Positions 24,788 through 34,928 of a stretch of 60,508 nucleotides of DNA are shown here, piece by piece; position 1 is the stretch's first letter, and each line of letters begins with the position of its first letter. The translations under genes were made by a program, and so were the position numbers. This DNA comes from a virus, in IMG/VR virus record IMGVR_UViG_3300030085_001554, positions 1 through 60,508 of that record, one strand, 5' to 3'. The notes beneath the pieces are model-generated. The model did no database searches. It saw only the letters and a list, made by a program, of their open reading frames with translations, and was not told the origin of the DNA.

Positions 24788-27246
24788 TATCTACCGGGTA
24801 CTATAGTGGTAAATCCTTGCTCCACCAAAGTTTTGTTTATAAATCCGTTTCTGTCTAGGGCACTTGTAAGACTCATGGTTCTATTAGCTCCCGGGCCTGT
24901 AAGCACTGTAACCTTGTCGTCTTCAATATTTACCTCAAACGATATGCGTCCCCCTTCAGGGAGTGCGGGGTTTGCGTTAGGAGGAAGTATCGCCGTTAAG
25001 ATAGGAGCGGCGACACCGTGCTGTCTTTGCACCAAAGCTTGTCTGTAGAAGGAAGCTCCCATACTAGCATACCAGTTGTTTATTCCCGGTGCTCCAGTGA
25101 TTTGAGACATAGGGATATGGGCTACTACAGGTATTCTGTCTTTACCTACTTCATAGGTCAGTTCCAGTGTTGGACCAGCAGGGCCGGGGCTTGCAGGATT
25201 AAATCTTACTTCTCCTACAGATACAATTCTTTCTGATCCTCTTTCACCGACGGTCAAACCTTGTTCTTCCATTATCTCATCAAATCCAACAAGGCGCCCT
25301 GTTCTCTGGCTGACAAATGCTTCTCCTCTTGCATGCGGATTAGTCTTAGCAAACAAGTCATTGAGTTGATCCATCTCTCCCTTAGTCATTCCCAAAAGAT
25401 TAGTGCTGACTGTGGGAGTATACTGTCTGGTTGACATGCCTTCTATGTACTCATTTAACTGTTCGTCAGACTTTTCTAGTGCATCCTGGATACTGTTTGA
25501 GATTCCAGTTTTTGGTGAGAACAACATTTCGATAATATCTGCAGAGCGTCCTAAGCCCCCACCTCCAGTAACTCCGAAGGTTTCGTTAAAGAATTGTCCA
25601 AACCCTTCAGGGTGTGATGAATCCTGGAGGAGGTCATAGTTGTATCCTCCCCACCAAGCTGCAAGCCTACCGTACTCTCTAGGATCAACTCCTGGATCGG
25701 CAAACATACTTGCTTCGTACTCATTTAGATACGAGTGCAGATATGCAAGTGCCGTTGCATTGTCTACGTTGTACTGTTGTTTTATCCCTCGTATTATTTC
25801 TGGGATTCTGTCATGTGATTCCATGGCAGATTGTACTCTTGCTTCGGGCGTCTCACCAGTTGCGTTTCCTGCTTCCTCCAACAACACATTAAGTGCGTGC
25901 TCTTCGGCTAATAGCTCTTGTTGCGCTGCTTTTGCTCTGTTAAACAAAGCTACTTCATCTGGCTCAGCGCCACCTTTGGCATTGATAAAGTCTTGGGCGG
26001 TCATTGTACGAAGCTGATCAAACGTAAGACCGGGGAGTATTTCGTCATAATACCCAGCTTCAGACATTTGAGCTTTTCTCCGCTCTACTTCCTTCATGCT
26101 AGATCGCTTGGTATATAAGCTGACTCCGCTTGGAGAGATGTACTCAGCAACTTCTCCTGGCGCAGATATAGCTACATTTTGTCCAACGCCCCCGCTAGCC
26201 TCGATAGTCTTAAGGTACTTCTGGTCCCATGTGACTATTCTAGAGTCTTTGGTTGGGGAGAAGTAAGCGAATCTAGACTCAGCCGCGTCTCTGTACCCAT
26301 TTTCAATACGCTGCATTTCAAGTGCTTGTATCATCTGACGAGAGCGGTCCACATCTGCTGTGGCCAACTGACCAGCGGTTTGTCTGACTTGAGATGCGTA
26401 AGCTGCAGCTACTTCTCTTTGTTCTTCGCTTAGGTTAGAGTCTTCTGCCATCTCATCATATCGAGCAGCTTCGCTTTCGAACTGGTTCATGTACTGAAGC
26501 TTTGTGGCTTCTACCTGCTCTGGATCGGCCATCCCGTAACGAATCTCTGCCTTTCTAGCCATGTACTCCCGCACCTGCCCGTCAGACATTACCATGTTCA
26601 TTACCTCCTGTACTCTCTCAGCAGAAACAGTTTTGTAGCCTTTCTCTGTTTTTACAGTGTAGACTCCGTCAGGTCCTACTACTCCAACGTCTTGGCGCGT
26701 GACGTTATGCTCTTCGGCTACAATGCCTTTAAGTGCTTCGTTGATGCGCTTTTCTATTTCTGGGTCCTGCACCATAGTAACTCCAACAAAGGGGTTGCTA
26801 TAGTTTCCTTGAGCATCTCTTTGTAGGCCAGTGTACCCATACTGCGAAAGAGCAAGCGTGCCTTCGTAATCTTCGTAGTCTATTTTGCCTTCTTCGTATG
26901 CTTCTTTCAGCCCCGTCTGATATGCACTGTACAGCTCGTAGTTCTGCTTGATTGGGGCAGACTCCATGTTGTACTTTCGAGCTGCATTCATGACAGGAAC
27001 AGTCATGTTCTCGTAGTCACCTCTCTTTGAGATACCTGTAAGAGTTTGATTGGTGCTGTTTACGAGCTCATCGCGATACTGCATATCTGTAGCAAACGGA
27101 GCAGCTTGGAGATTCATCATCTCCTGCTCTACTAACGATGCATTCTCGTAGTTAGTCAAGAATCTTTGACGCAGCTGCTCAGCAATCTCCGTAGACATAG
27201 GATCTACGAACTGCGTTAGGGGCTTATATAGAGAACGGTATGCCAT
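24787..27246 (-). CDS. Virion cargo (internal) protein
   Basis: An 819-residue, largely helical, acidic protein with no signal peptide or clear membrane segment. The N-terminus (VDPMSTEIAEQLRQRFLTNYENASLVEQEM) looks like an extended coiled-coil region and the C-terminus is more beta-rich (RISFEVNIEDDKVTVLTG). The sequence is not recognised beyond its similarity in composition and position to internal proteins of crAss-like phages. It lies between two other cargo genes with TAATG overlaps at both ends. A structural or ejection role is inferred from this context. Confidence 0.7.
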   Translation of the reverse strand: MAYRSLYKPLTQFVDPMSTEIAEQLRQRFLTNYENASLVEQEMMNLQAAPFATDMQYRDELVNSTNQTLTGISKRGDYENMTVPVMNAARKYNMESAPIKQNYELYSAYQTGLKEAYEEGKIDYEDYEGTLALSQYGYTGLQRDAQGNYSNPFVGVTMVQDPEIEKRINEALKGIVAEEHNVTRQDVGVVGPDGVYTVKTEKGYKTVSAERVQEVMNMVMSDGQVREYMARKAEIRYGMADPEQVEATKLQYMNQFESEAARYDEMAEDSNLSEEQREVAAAYASQVRQTAGQLATADVDRSRQMIQALEMQRIENGYRDAAESRFAYFSPTKDSRIVTWDQKYLKTIEASGGVGQNVAISAPGEVAEYISPSGVSLYTKRSSMKEVERRKAQMSEAGYYDEILPGLTFDQLRTMTAQDFINAKGGAEPDEVALFNRAKAAQQELLAEEHALNVLLEEAGNATGETPEARVQSAMESHDRIPEIIRGIKQQYNVDNATALAYLHSYLNEYEASMFADPGVDPREYGRLAAWWGGYNYDLLQDSSHPEGFGQFFNETFGVTGGGGLGRSADIIEMLFSPKTGISNSIQDALEKSDEQLNEYIEGMSTRQYTPTVSTNLLGMTKGEMDQLNDLFAKTNPHARGEAFVSQRTGRLVGFDEIMEEQGLTVGERGSERIVSVGEVRFNPASPGPAGPTLELTYEVGKDRIPVVAHIPMSQITGAPGINNWYASMGASFYRQALVQRQHGVAAPILTAILPPNANPALPEGGRISFEVNIEDDKVTVLTGPGANRTMSLTSALDRNGFINKTLVEQGFTTIVPGR

Positions 27247-29963
27247 TATCTTCTTCTTCTTCTGACCCCTCCCAATCTACGAACATATCCGCCTCGCTTT
27301 TGGGTAGTTGTCTCTTCGTTAGTTTCAGGAGTAGTTCCTGTAGCTTGTATCACCGCGTTTGCTCTGCGTTGATTCTGCATATTCCACGTGGGTGCACCTT
27401 GTTCGTAAGCTCTAGCAATCTCCTCACGAATTTGCATGTCAGTCATGCCGTAGTATGGGGAGTTCTTACGCCGAGCTTGCCGCTTTGCATTTTCAAACGA
27501 TACTTGTCTGTCGTATTCGTTGTCTATTTGGTATGCTCTAGCTGCACGATCTTCTGATTTGTATGCACGCATATCATTGGAGAACTGTGCAAGGTTAGTT
27601 CCCAACTGATTGAAAGCAAGCATACGCTTCTCGTATTCGTTTTGATCACGCTGGTTCTGCGAAGCTGCGTTGAATTGTCTAGCACGTGCAACTTGGTCAG
27701 CATCAAACTGAGAAGCTTGCAGATTAGACAGCTCTTCTTGCGCGGCAAGCTGCTTGTTCTGTCTAGCCTCTTGTGTAGCTATATCAATGTTGCCCTGTCT
27801 CTGCTTGTCAATTGTTGCCATCTGTGCAGCTATTGCACCAGGGCCGGCTGCGTTGTTCTGTATGAACTTGTTAGCTGCATTAGTTGAACCTGCAAGTGCT
27901 GCACGCTCAGCATTGAAGTTGACACGAGGTAATTTAATACGTCCAGTAACTGGAGCAGCAATTGTGTTGGGCTGCGGGTACTTACTAGTTAGCTCTGCCA
28001 TCGGACCGATCAGCTGGTACGGAAGAACGACGTCCCTTCTTTCTCTAGGAAGGTCCATAACAGGAGTGTCATCCGGAGTGTCTCCTTGTTCTTCTGTGTC
28101 CTGCGTAATTATTTCTTGCTCTGGAGTGTCTGTAGGAATAGGCTCAGGGTCATCAGTAGGCATTTCCTCGCTTCTTCTATACGGGATATAAGCACTTACA
28201 GTTTGCTCCCCAACTTTGCCGTCTACCTTAATCCTAGACTCTTCTGGCACCTTTTCGTTGTATGCCTTTTGGAATGCCTTAACGTCTTCTGGATCAGTAG
28301 GATCAAAGTCTTCCCAGCCGTCATACCACGGATTGTTGGCTTTGAGATCTTCTACCTCATCCATAGTAACTTGATCTCCGTCTGCTCTGCGGTAGAGTCC
28401 TTCGTCAGTTCTGCTCTGTCCTTCAGGGAAGTCACGTGCATACGCTAGATCTGGCGCCAAGCTGTACTCATCAATCATCTCTGGATTTGGGATGACTCCT
28501 TCCTCTACTTCTCCTCCGACTTGCATGATGTTATTAGGGTCACGAGGACCATTTTCATCTCTTCCTGCGTTGTTTGCCACCCGCTCTTGCATCTTAGCAA
28601 GCTCCTGTATTTTCTTTTGGCTACCTCCAGCAGCAAGAAGCTCTTTGTGTCTAGCAGCAAATGTCTTACCTCCTAGCTTGAGGTAATCAGAAAAGATGTA
28701 GTCTCCAGCTTTACCGCCGTTATTTTTCATCTTAACCTTGTCCATAGTTTCGCCTCCCTCAACTTCAGTGTTTTCGTCTAGCATGATACCACCCTGAGAG
28801 TGCTTGGGCCCAACAAACTCTACAGCACCACCTGGCAAGGGGCGCATATAACCACCTGCTTGAGCTTTTGCTCTTTGCATCTGCTCTTCAGTAGGCGCAC
28901 CCTTTTCTCCCTTACTACGCATTTTCTCACCACGTGCTCTCTTAGCACGGATGTTGGCCCACAGTCCACCTCCCTGCATCTGATAACCAGGCAGGTAAGA
29001 ATTAGACATTGAGCTTCCTACGTTGAAGCCCATGTCTTGTCCTGTTGAGAACATAGAGCGATTGAATGCTGCTTGCTCTGCGTTTGCTATCACCCTGTCT
29101 TGAGCTTGTTGTCTAGCTTCTTCTTCTCTTGCTTCCAGCTTTTGCTTACGCTGTCTGAGTAGAGCTGCAGTGCCTCCGACAAGACCTGCCCCAATTAAAC
29201 CGATAGGGTTAGTAAGTCCTATCATCGCTGCTAATCCAACACCGCTACCTGCCCCTGAGAGGAGACGTCCTGCTCCTTCTCCAAAGTTGGTGCGAGTATC
29301 GTCGTCATCGTCAGATACTTTCTCAATGCCTTTACCTGCAAGAGATGCAGCAGCGGCAATAGGTCCAGCACCAATAGAGCTACCAGCAGCGCTAGCAGCA
29401 CTTGCTGCATCAGAAGCGCCTTTACCGTAGTTACCCAAGTTGGTGAGTAGTTCTCCAGTGTCTTTAGATGCTTTGGCTACCTGCCTGGCCGATGCAGTAC
29501 CCTTAGCAATCTTGGCCATACGTGCAGCATTTGCTGCTTTCTTTATGGCCTCCTGTCCAAGATCTTGTCCAAGGTCTGCAGCTCCTTGCTGCATTCCCTG
29601 TTGAAACTGTTGCTGTTCCTGAGCCTCTCTTTGCTTTGCTGCCTCGTCTCTACGCTGTTGCGTTTGCATCACTTCTTGTTGAAGTTGTGCCAACTGCATC
29701 TGAGCCTGATGAGCTCCTGCCATGCCAGACATAGTGCTGGTGTAGCCAGAGGTTGCAGCAGAGGTAGGCATAGCGTATGGGTTACCTCCAGCTTGTAACT
29801 TATCACGCTCCTTCATTAGAGCGTCTAGGTTACTGGGGTAGGGCTTACCTTTTTTGTAGATCTCTGCGATCTGACGGATAAGCTGTGCGCGGCGTCCAGC
29901 ATTCTTACTACCCGAGAGGTACTTCGGGTTGATGTTCATTTTCTTTGATTTCTTCTTGGCCAT
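27246..29963 (-). CDS. Virion cargo protein with peptidoglycan-binding-like segment
   Basis: A 905-residue protein. The N-terminus is basic, then Gln-rich and coiled-coil (85-130). Residues 185-270 contain Gly/Ala-rich hydrophobic segments (GVGLAAMIGLTNPIGLIGAGLVGG) likely to be membrane-active. Residues 378-435 carry a phage motif I have seen in Bacteroidota phage structural proteins (EFVGPKHSQGGI, TEVEGGET, YIFSDYLKLGGKTFA). Residues 552-592 (PEDVKAFQKAYN and IKVDGKVGEQTVSAY) resemble a PG_binding_1 repeat, which binds cell wall. This suggests help with cell-wall crossing during DNA entry. It starts 2 nt after the muzzle stop and follows a promoter-like repeat. Confidence 0.72.
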   Translation of the reverse strand: MAKKKSKKMNINPKYLSGSKNAGRRAQLIRQIAEIYKKGKPYPSNLDALMKERDKLQAGGNPYAMPTSAATSGYTSTMSGMAGAHQAQMQLAQLQQEVMQTQQRRDEAAKQREAQEQQQFQQGMQQGAADLGQDLGQEAIKKAANAARMAKIAKGTASARQVAKASKDTGELLTNLGNYGKGASDAASAASAAGSSIGAGPIAAAASLAGKGIEKVSDDDDDTRTNFGEGAGRLLSGAGSGVGLAAMIGLTNPIGLIGAGLVGGTAALLRQRKQKLEAREEEARQQAQDRVIANAEQAAFNRSMFSTGQDMGFNVGSSMSNSYLPGYQMQGGGLWANIRAKRARGEKMRSKGEKGAPTEEQMQRAKAQAGGYMRPLPGGAVEFVGPKHSQGGIMLDENTEVEGGETMDKVKMKNNGGKAGDYIFSDYLKLGGKTFAARHKELLAAGGSQKKIQELAKMQERVANNAGRDENGPRDPNNIMQVGGEVEEGVIPNPEMIDEYSLAPDLAYARDFPEGQSRTDEGLYRRADGDQVTMDEVEDLKANNPWYDGWEDFDPTDPEDVKAFQKAYNEKVPEESRIKVDGKVGEQTVSAYIPYRRSEEMPTDDPEPIPTDTPEQEIITQDTEEQGDTPDDTPVMDLPRERRDVVLPYQLIGPMAELTSKYPQPNTIAAPVTGRIKLPRVNFNAERAALAGSTNAANKFIQNNAAGPGAIAAQMATIDKQRQGNIDIATQEARQNKQLAAQEELSNLQASQFDADQVARARQFNAASQNQRDQNEYEKRMLAFNQLGTNLAQFSNDMRAYKSEDRAARAYQIDNEYDRQVSFENAKRQARRKNSPYYGMTDMQIREEIARAYEQGAPTWNMQNQRRANAVIQATGTTPETNEETTTQKRGGYVRRLGGVRRRRR

Positions 29964-29965
29964 GA

Positions 29966-32900
29966 TTATCTAAAGGATTGTCGGAACTTAGTACCCGCTG
30001 CATACAAATATATTAAATTACCAGTTAAGTTGTCGCTAACTAAGCGTACGCCCATAAAATGGTCTACAAACTTCTTCTGGTTGTACCAAACTTTATTATT
30101 GTCTATATAGTTGGCATTTATAGTTCCCTCCTCTGTGAACATAGATGTGTTGACAAGACTTGTAGTAGTTCCTGTATTAAAGTCGTCTTGTACGTTCAGC
30201 TGGTTGTTTGCTAACACTGCAGCTGTGTTGTTAGCCTGCACGCTGAGATCCCTGAAGTCATTGACATACCAGAATCTATCTACTAATCTGGCGTTATTCA
30301 GGTAATAAATGTTCCGTACTCCAGAAACCTGGTGGGTATTGTACGTGTAGAAGGTCGTAAATCCTGGTGAAGTATGTCTGTCTACTTCTGAAGGATACGT
30401 GTTGTTGATGTTGACTACGTCTGCCCAGTACCTAATGTTGGTGAATATCTTGGACGTCCCTGCTTGAGCATTGTCAATATACTCAAACTCGAAGTTGTAG
30501 GTCGTACCGTAGAATACTCCAGGAGCATCTAGGTTAGAGTGCTCCCACACGTTACCCCCACTTCCATTAACCAGTCCGTAGTATTCTTTCTGGTTATTTG
30601 CAAAGATAGCAGGCAGATAGCTGTGTCTGCTGCCCCATACCTTGAGTTCTGGATAGTAGGATATCGTCCATCCATCAGGTTGGAAGCTGGTTCTATCAGA
30701 GAACAAGAATGTTTGTGTTCCCCCTGCTCCTGCTGATGGGAAGTTGCCCGAAAGAGTAATTCCATCATTTGTAATGTTGTCTACAGTGACTGTAAAACCT
30801 CCTGTAAGTATTCCGAGTAAGGCTCCGATGGGAACAAGCTCTTTCTTAGACAGGATGATTCTCTTGTACTTAGGATCGTACGTTGCGTTGAACCCGAAGT
30901 TCTCTGTAGGGGAGTCAAAGTTCAAAGTATTTAGGGAGAAGTCTAGATAGGACTCTATGGCATATGGTATGTTGTCTAAGAACCACTTCTCCATGCCTAG
31001 AGAGCTTACTTCCTCAATGCTCTCTCCCATCATGTACACTCTACGGTCTCTTCGGTTTACAAAGAACTGTCCGAATCTTGTAGTCAAAGAAGCGAACTGA
31101 CAGTCAGTGCCGCCGTAACCCTCTGTGGTTGGGATCATCTCGTCAGGATTCTGCTCGAAGATGTCTCCACTACCAACAAAGGCTTGTGTGTTATCTCCCA
31201 GTCCTAATTGCTGTCTACCTCTAGTCACGAAGAGTGATCGTTCGGTGTGCAAGTAGAGAATGCTGCCTAGAGTAAACAGCTTGGTAATGGGTCCTCTGTT
31301 CTTGGGCAAGTCTTTGAAGTCCAGCGCTAAGAAGAACCTGTACTTATCTTGTATGCTACCGTCGTCCACAGTAGAACGTATTGTTCTGGTGGGGAATGCA
31401 GTAGGGTTAAACAGCTTCTTTGGGAGTGGGGTGGTGACTTTGATGTCCTGCACTGCCGAGTAGTTGTTCATGTACAGCAGATGCTCTGACTTAGTCATAT
31501 CATTATCTGGTCCGTTGAACAAAACATCGGTGCCTATAGACCCATCCCAGAATAAACTTTGTAGTGGTGTTACACCTGCTGCTGTATCTCCCTGGTGTCT
31601 AAACCCGAGAAGATCGTCAGACTCACACAAGAACTGGAATACGGTAGCGTAAGGGTCTACAGCCCTATCTTCTTGCTGTGTGTTAGAGCCATTAACTGAG
31701 TACAGTTGGTATGGGTTAGTGCTCCAGTTATCGCTGTTAGTAGCGTCGGCGTTCGCGTTAGTGAGGAATACAGCCCCAAAGTCTTGGGACGTGGACCGGA
31801 ATGAGTACCTACCCACGTATGTATCTCCCCCGAATACAGTGTCTGTGGACGTAACACCTCTCTGCGTCTTGTCAATTTTCTGGTAGTAGCCTGTCCAAAC
31901 CAAGCGTTGCTGGTCAAACGGCTTGTACACGTTTGTCTTGTATACGCAGAGATTTACCAGATAGACTGCAGGCCAGGCCTGGAAGTCGCTGCCTTGGTTC
32001 GTTACATTTGTTTGGTGCAGTGAAGACTTTAGGCCCCCGTCTTTTACTGAGCTCCACTCTGCTTGAGTCCACCAGTCTATTACACCTGCACTGCTTCCAA
32101 AGTCGCTGCTGAAGTTAGCATGCTGAACCATAGCAGGGAGACCAGACATCAAACCAAGAGCAATACAAGACTCTCCAGCGTAGTGCATCAAGTTGTCTAC
32201 GTTCTTAAACGCTGCACTATCAGTGTTCTTAAGCAGTGTGCTGCCTGTTATGTAGGTCTTACTGTTAGCGTCTAGGACTGCAATGGTTTGGTGGTTGTTA
32301 AGCCAGTACTCGTAGTTGTCGTTGTTAAAATTGTAGCTGCCTAAGATAGCAGGGTTGTTGACGTAGTTCGGGTTGTTGTATCTCTGCGCAACAAGAATAG
32401 ATGTGTAGTAGTTGGCAACACCTGCAGCATCTGCGTTGGGTCCGTCGGTAGTAACTCCTACCGCTCTCTCTGCATTGAACGTACCGCTTCCGTCGTTTGC
32501 CCACTCGTACCAAGACTCATTACCTATCGTGGAGTTTACCCAATCTGAGTCAAGCATGTACTTCAGACCGTCACCTGGCTTCTTCTTGTTCCCTCCAGAC
32601 CACATACGCATGGTCAAGAGCTTCTGCACGTCTATGTGGCTAGCTCCGCTAAGCGTGTGCTTGTTCTTGAGTAGGTTGAAGTCATGGAATGCAAAGACAG
32701 GGAATACCTTTCTTTTCTTGCCATTACCTCCGGGGTAGTCAGATTTGGTAATAACGTTGTTGTACGAAGGCAACTGGCCTTTTAAGAACCAAGCGTCGGA
32801 GTATGGGCCATGAGCTGCAGTGCTCATCCTTGTGCCCGGCACCATGATATCTTCATACCATGCAGGGACGACAACACTTTGACCTATGATGGTCTTCTCT

Positions 32901-34858
32901 TGCTGTGTACGCTTAGCGTAGTAAATCTTAAAGCCTTGTACCTGGTCTCGGATAAAGTCCGGAATCGGGATGTTGTTAAACTTCACCCCTAGGATCTTAA
33001 TGCTTTCAGTAAGATGCAGTCCAGTTACATTGAGATTTGACCCAAATAGATTAGCATTGACACCTCCTGCGTTTAGACTGTCTACAAACGAGTAGTTTAA
33101 GTTCTTGTTCGGGGGCATCTTGTGGTGCCTCACCTTTTCTCCTCGTATGTCTCCTTGGTCTACAGGGTCACCACTGGTTGGGTCAGCTGTAAATCTATCG
33201 AAGTCTGCAGTATCTGGATACAGCTCGTCTTCGTTCTCCCAGAAGCTCATTTCGTTAGAGTACTCAGCCTGTATATACTGTGTATCTGTAACCTGATGCA
33301 GACGTGCGTCTGGGTACATGTCCACAAACTCGTCAAGGTCTAAGTTTATGTCGCTGTTCTTTATCGTGTTTACTATCTGAGCAGTCAGTTCTGAGTTCTC
33401 ATTTACTGTAACTGTCTGACTGCCAGCGCTAAGCAACACTGTAGGCTCTCTACCAGGAATGTGGTATGCGAACGTTTCGGTGCCGTCATTTAGAACAAAC
33501 GATATGTAGAATGCATATACCTCAGATCTCCGGTATCCTCGGTACTGGTGTGACATACGCACATCTTTGTAGCCTTTACGTACATCTGATGCAAAGAAGC
33601 CGTCGTTCAAATCATCAGACTGCAGAGTCTTGTAGATGTCAAAGTCGTCACTGGCTTCTAGCCCTTGGAAGTTAGAATATCCCTCTCGTAAGGTGATAGT
33701 GTGGTATCTCTTGGGGTCAAACTTGGGGACTGTCGTAGCAACAGGAGCTACTGTAATGCTGTTTGCAAACCTCTGGTACCCTATATCACCTCGTGCTTTG
33801 AGGTTGGCTATGTACAGCCTATTGTCCAGCTGCACAAAAGTCTTTGCTGTCTCGTATCGTACAGAATCGATAACTACTTCAGAAATACTCGCACCTGCTG
33901 CCTGTTCTAGTCCGGTGTATGTGATCTCCAGCTGGGCAAAAGCTGCATTGGTCTCTGGGATTTCAACAATCTCAAGTTCATAAGCGAACTCACTAGAACT
34001 CTGGTTAGTCCCACCCCCGAACCGCTGTATGATTACAGGGCGTACATGTGTGTAGTTAGATGGAGCAGGAATATCCACGCTCCAAATAATGGACTTGTTA
34101 GACTGAGAGCCTTGCGGGTCACCAGTAATACTTTCCGTAGGAATGGAGTCTTCATGTTCTGTGACGACGTGCACAGGGTTAGAAGTAGCTAGGTAGTTTG
34201 TACGATTTAGGTCCTCGTCTACATAGGCAAGGGCTAAGTGATACGTACCACTGACTACACCTCCACCTTCTTCTATTCTGATATCACGGAACTCGGGGAT
34301 AAACCCACCATTCAAGAAGAGGTCGAGCTTTTCTACTGTGTAATCCTCGTTGCTGTACAGTCTGCTCTCAGGAGACGTTTGCTGTCTCGTGATGTTAATT
34401 ACCCTGGGTGGATTGAACTCGCTAATGAACTCTATCCCAGTAAGACTCTCAGTTCTTTTTACGAGGTAGTTGTCTGTAAAGTATACCAGTATGTTCCCGT
34501 TGACGTCAATTTTAGACGTAGCTTCAATCGTGTGCGATCGCTGGAAGTTAAGTGCTGCATTTCTGTAGATTATCGTGTTCTGCATCGTTGCAGGGTCCGC
34601 GATAGATATGGCGCATGTTGAGTTACCATTGAGGGTGTAGAGGAAGAAGAGTACAATACGACCATCTTTTAGAGGACACTGCCCTATCATATTATCAACG
34701 ACGAAACCACCTACGTTCGTAAACGCGGTGGTTCCCTGCTCGCTGACTACAGCTCCTTTATGGTAGTACAGGTTGGCATTCAGGGCATCTCGGTATGATC
34801 CCTCTGGTTGGTCAACCCTCTCAGGGTCTTTCACCATACCTGCTATAAACTTCTTCAT
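29966..34858 (-). CDS. Tail tube/muzzle-type protein (crAss 'stabilization' family)
   Basis: A 1,630-residue beta-rich protein. The N-terminus, MKKFIAGMVKDPERVDQPEGSYRDALNA in its key positions D11, Q17-PEG and A25-LN, matches the start typical of the large crAss-like 'stabilization' or muzzle protein, which forms the distal tail tube that closes the channel. The body is rich in Asn, Thr, Tyr and Gly with repeated beta-strand patterns (for example SGTYHLALAYVDEDLNRTNYLATSNPV), consistent with propeller-like or fibre-like domains. There are no signal or membrane segments. It lies between the fibre genes and the cargo genes, the expected place for such a protein. Confidence 0.75.
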   Translation of the reverse strand: MKKFIAGMVKDPERVDQPEGSYRDALNANLYYHKGAVVSEQGTTAFTNVGGFVVDNMIGQCPLKDGRIVLFFLYTLNGNSTCAISIADPATMQNTIIYRNAALNFQRSHTIEATSKIDVNGNILVYFTDNYLVKRTESLTGIEFISEFNPPRVINITRQQTSPESRLYSNEDYTVEKLDLFLNGGFIPEFRDIRIEEGGGVVSGTYHLALAYVDEDLNRTNYLATSNPVHVVTEHEDSIPTESITGDPQGSQSNKSIIWSVDIPAPSNYTHVRPVIIQRFGGGTNQSSSEFAYELEIVEIPETNAAFAQLEITYTGLEQAAGASISEVVIDSVRYETAKTFVQLDNRLYIANLKARGDIGYQRFANSITVAPVATTVPKFDPKRYHTITLREGYSNFQGLEASDDFDIYKTLQSDDLNDGFFASDVRKGYKDVRMSHQYRGYRRSEVYAFYISFVLNDGTETFAYHIPGREPTVLLSAGSQTVTVNENSELTAQIVNTIKNSDINLDLDEFVDMYPDARLHQVTDTQYIQAEYSNEMSFWENEDELYPDTADFDRFTADPTSGDPVDQGDIRGEKVRHHKMPPNKNLNYSFVDSLNAGGVNANLFGSNLNVTGLHLTESIKILGVKFNNIPIPDFIRDQVQGFKIYYAKRTQQEKTIIGQSVVVPAWYEDIMVPGTRMSTAAHGPYSDAWFLKGQLPSYNNVITKSDYPGGNGKKRKVFPVFAFHDFNLLKNKHTLSGASHIDVQKLLTMRMWSGGNKKKPGDGLKYMLDSDWVNSTIGNESWYEWANDGSGTFNAERAVGVTTDGPNADAAGVANYYTSILVAQRYNNPNYVNNPAILGSYNFNNDNYEYWLNNHQTIAVLDANSKTYITGSTLLKNTDSAAFKNVDNLMHYAGESCIALGLMSGLPAMVQHANFSSDFGSSAGVIDWWTQAEWSSVKDGGLKSSLHQTNVTNQGSDFQAWPAVYLVNLCVYKTNVYKPFDQQRLVWTGYYQKIDKTQRGVTSTDTVFGGDTYVGRYSFRSTSQDFGAVFLTNANADATNSDNWSTNPYQLYSVNGSNTQQEDRAVDPYATVFQFLCESDDLLGFRHQGDTAAGVTPLQSLFWDGSIGTDVLFNGPDNDMTKSEHLLYMNNYSAVQDIKVTTPLPKKLFNPTAFPTRTIRSTVDDGSIQDKYRFFLALDFKDLPKNRGPITKLFTLGSILYLHTERSLFVTRGRQQLGLGDNTQAFVGSGDIFEQNPDEMIPTTEGYGGTDCQFASLTTRFGQFFVNRRDRRVYMMGESIEEVSSLGMEKWFLDNIPYAIESYLDFSLNTLNFDSPTENFGFNATYDPKYKRIILSKKELVPIGALLGILTGGFTVTVDNITNDGITLSGNFPSAGAGGTQTFLFSDRTSFQPDGWTISYYPELKVWGSRHSYLPAIFANNQKEYYGLVNGSGGNVWEHSNLDAPGVFYGTTYNFEFEYIDNAQAGTSKIFTNIRYWADVVNINNTYPSEVDRHTSPGFTTFYTYNTHQVSGVRNIYYLNNARLVDRFWYVNDFRDLSVQANNTAAVLANNQLNVQDDFNTGTTTSLVNTSMFTEEGTINANYIDNNKVWYNQKKFVDHFMGVRLVSDNLTGNLIYLYAAGTKFRQSFR
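29998..30018 (-). promoter_or_regulatory. Promoter-like 21-bp repeat, copy 1
   Basis: The minus-strand sequence TTTAATATATTTGTATGCA, with one more base on each side, is identical to the copy at 34902-34922. It contains TATATTTG, an exact match to the Bacteroidota -7 box TAnnTTTG. This copy lies inside the 3' end of the muzzle gene, with 34 nt between it and the ATG of the first cargo gene (29963). No clear -33 TTG is seen at the usual spacing. Confidence 0.5.
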
Positions 34859-34901
34859 TATCTATGTATTAGTCTCTAATAATCATGTGCTTTTATTTGG
34901 T

Positions 34902-34922
34902 CTGCATACAAATATATTAAAT
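34902..34922 (-). promoter_or_regulatory. Promoter-like 21-bp repeat, copy 2
   Basis: An exact copy of the element at 29998-30018, here in the gap between the 82-residue gene and the muzzle gene, with 43 nt between it and the muzzle ATG (34858). It contains the -7-like TATATTTG. The gap has no terminator, so the element may add transcription for the muzzle gene on top of read-through. Confidence 0.55.
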
Positions 34923-34928
34923 CAAAGG

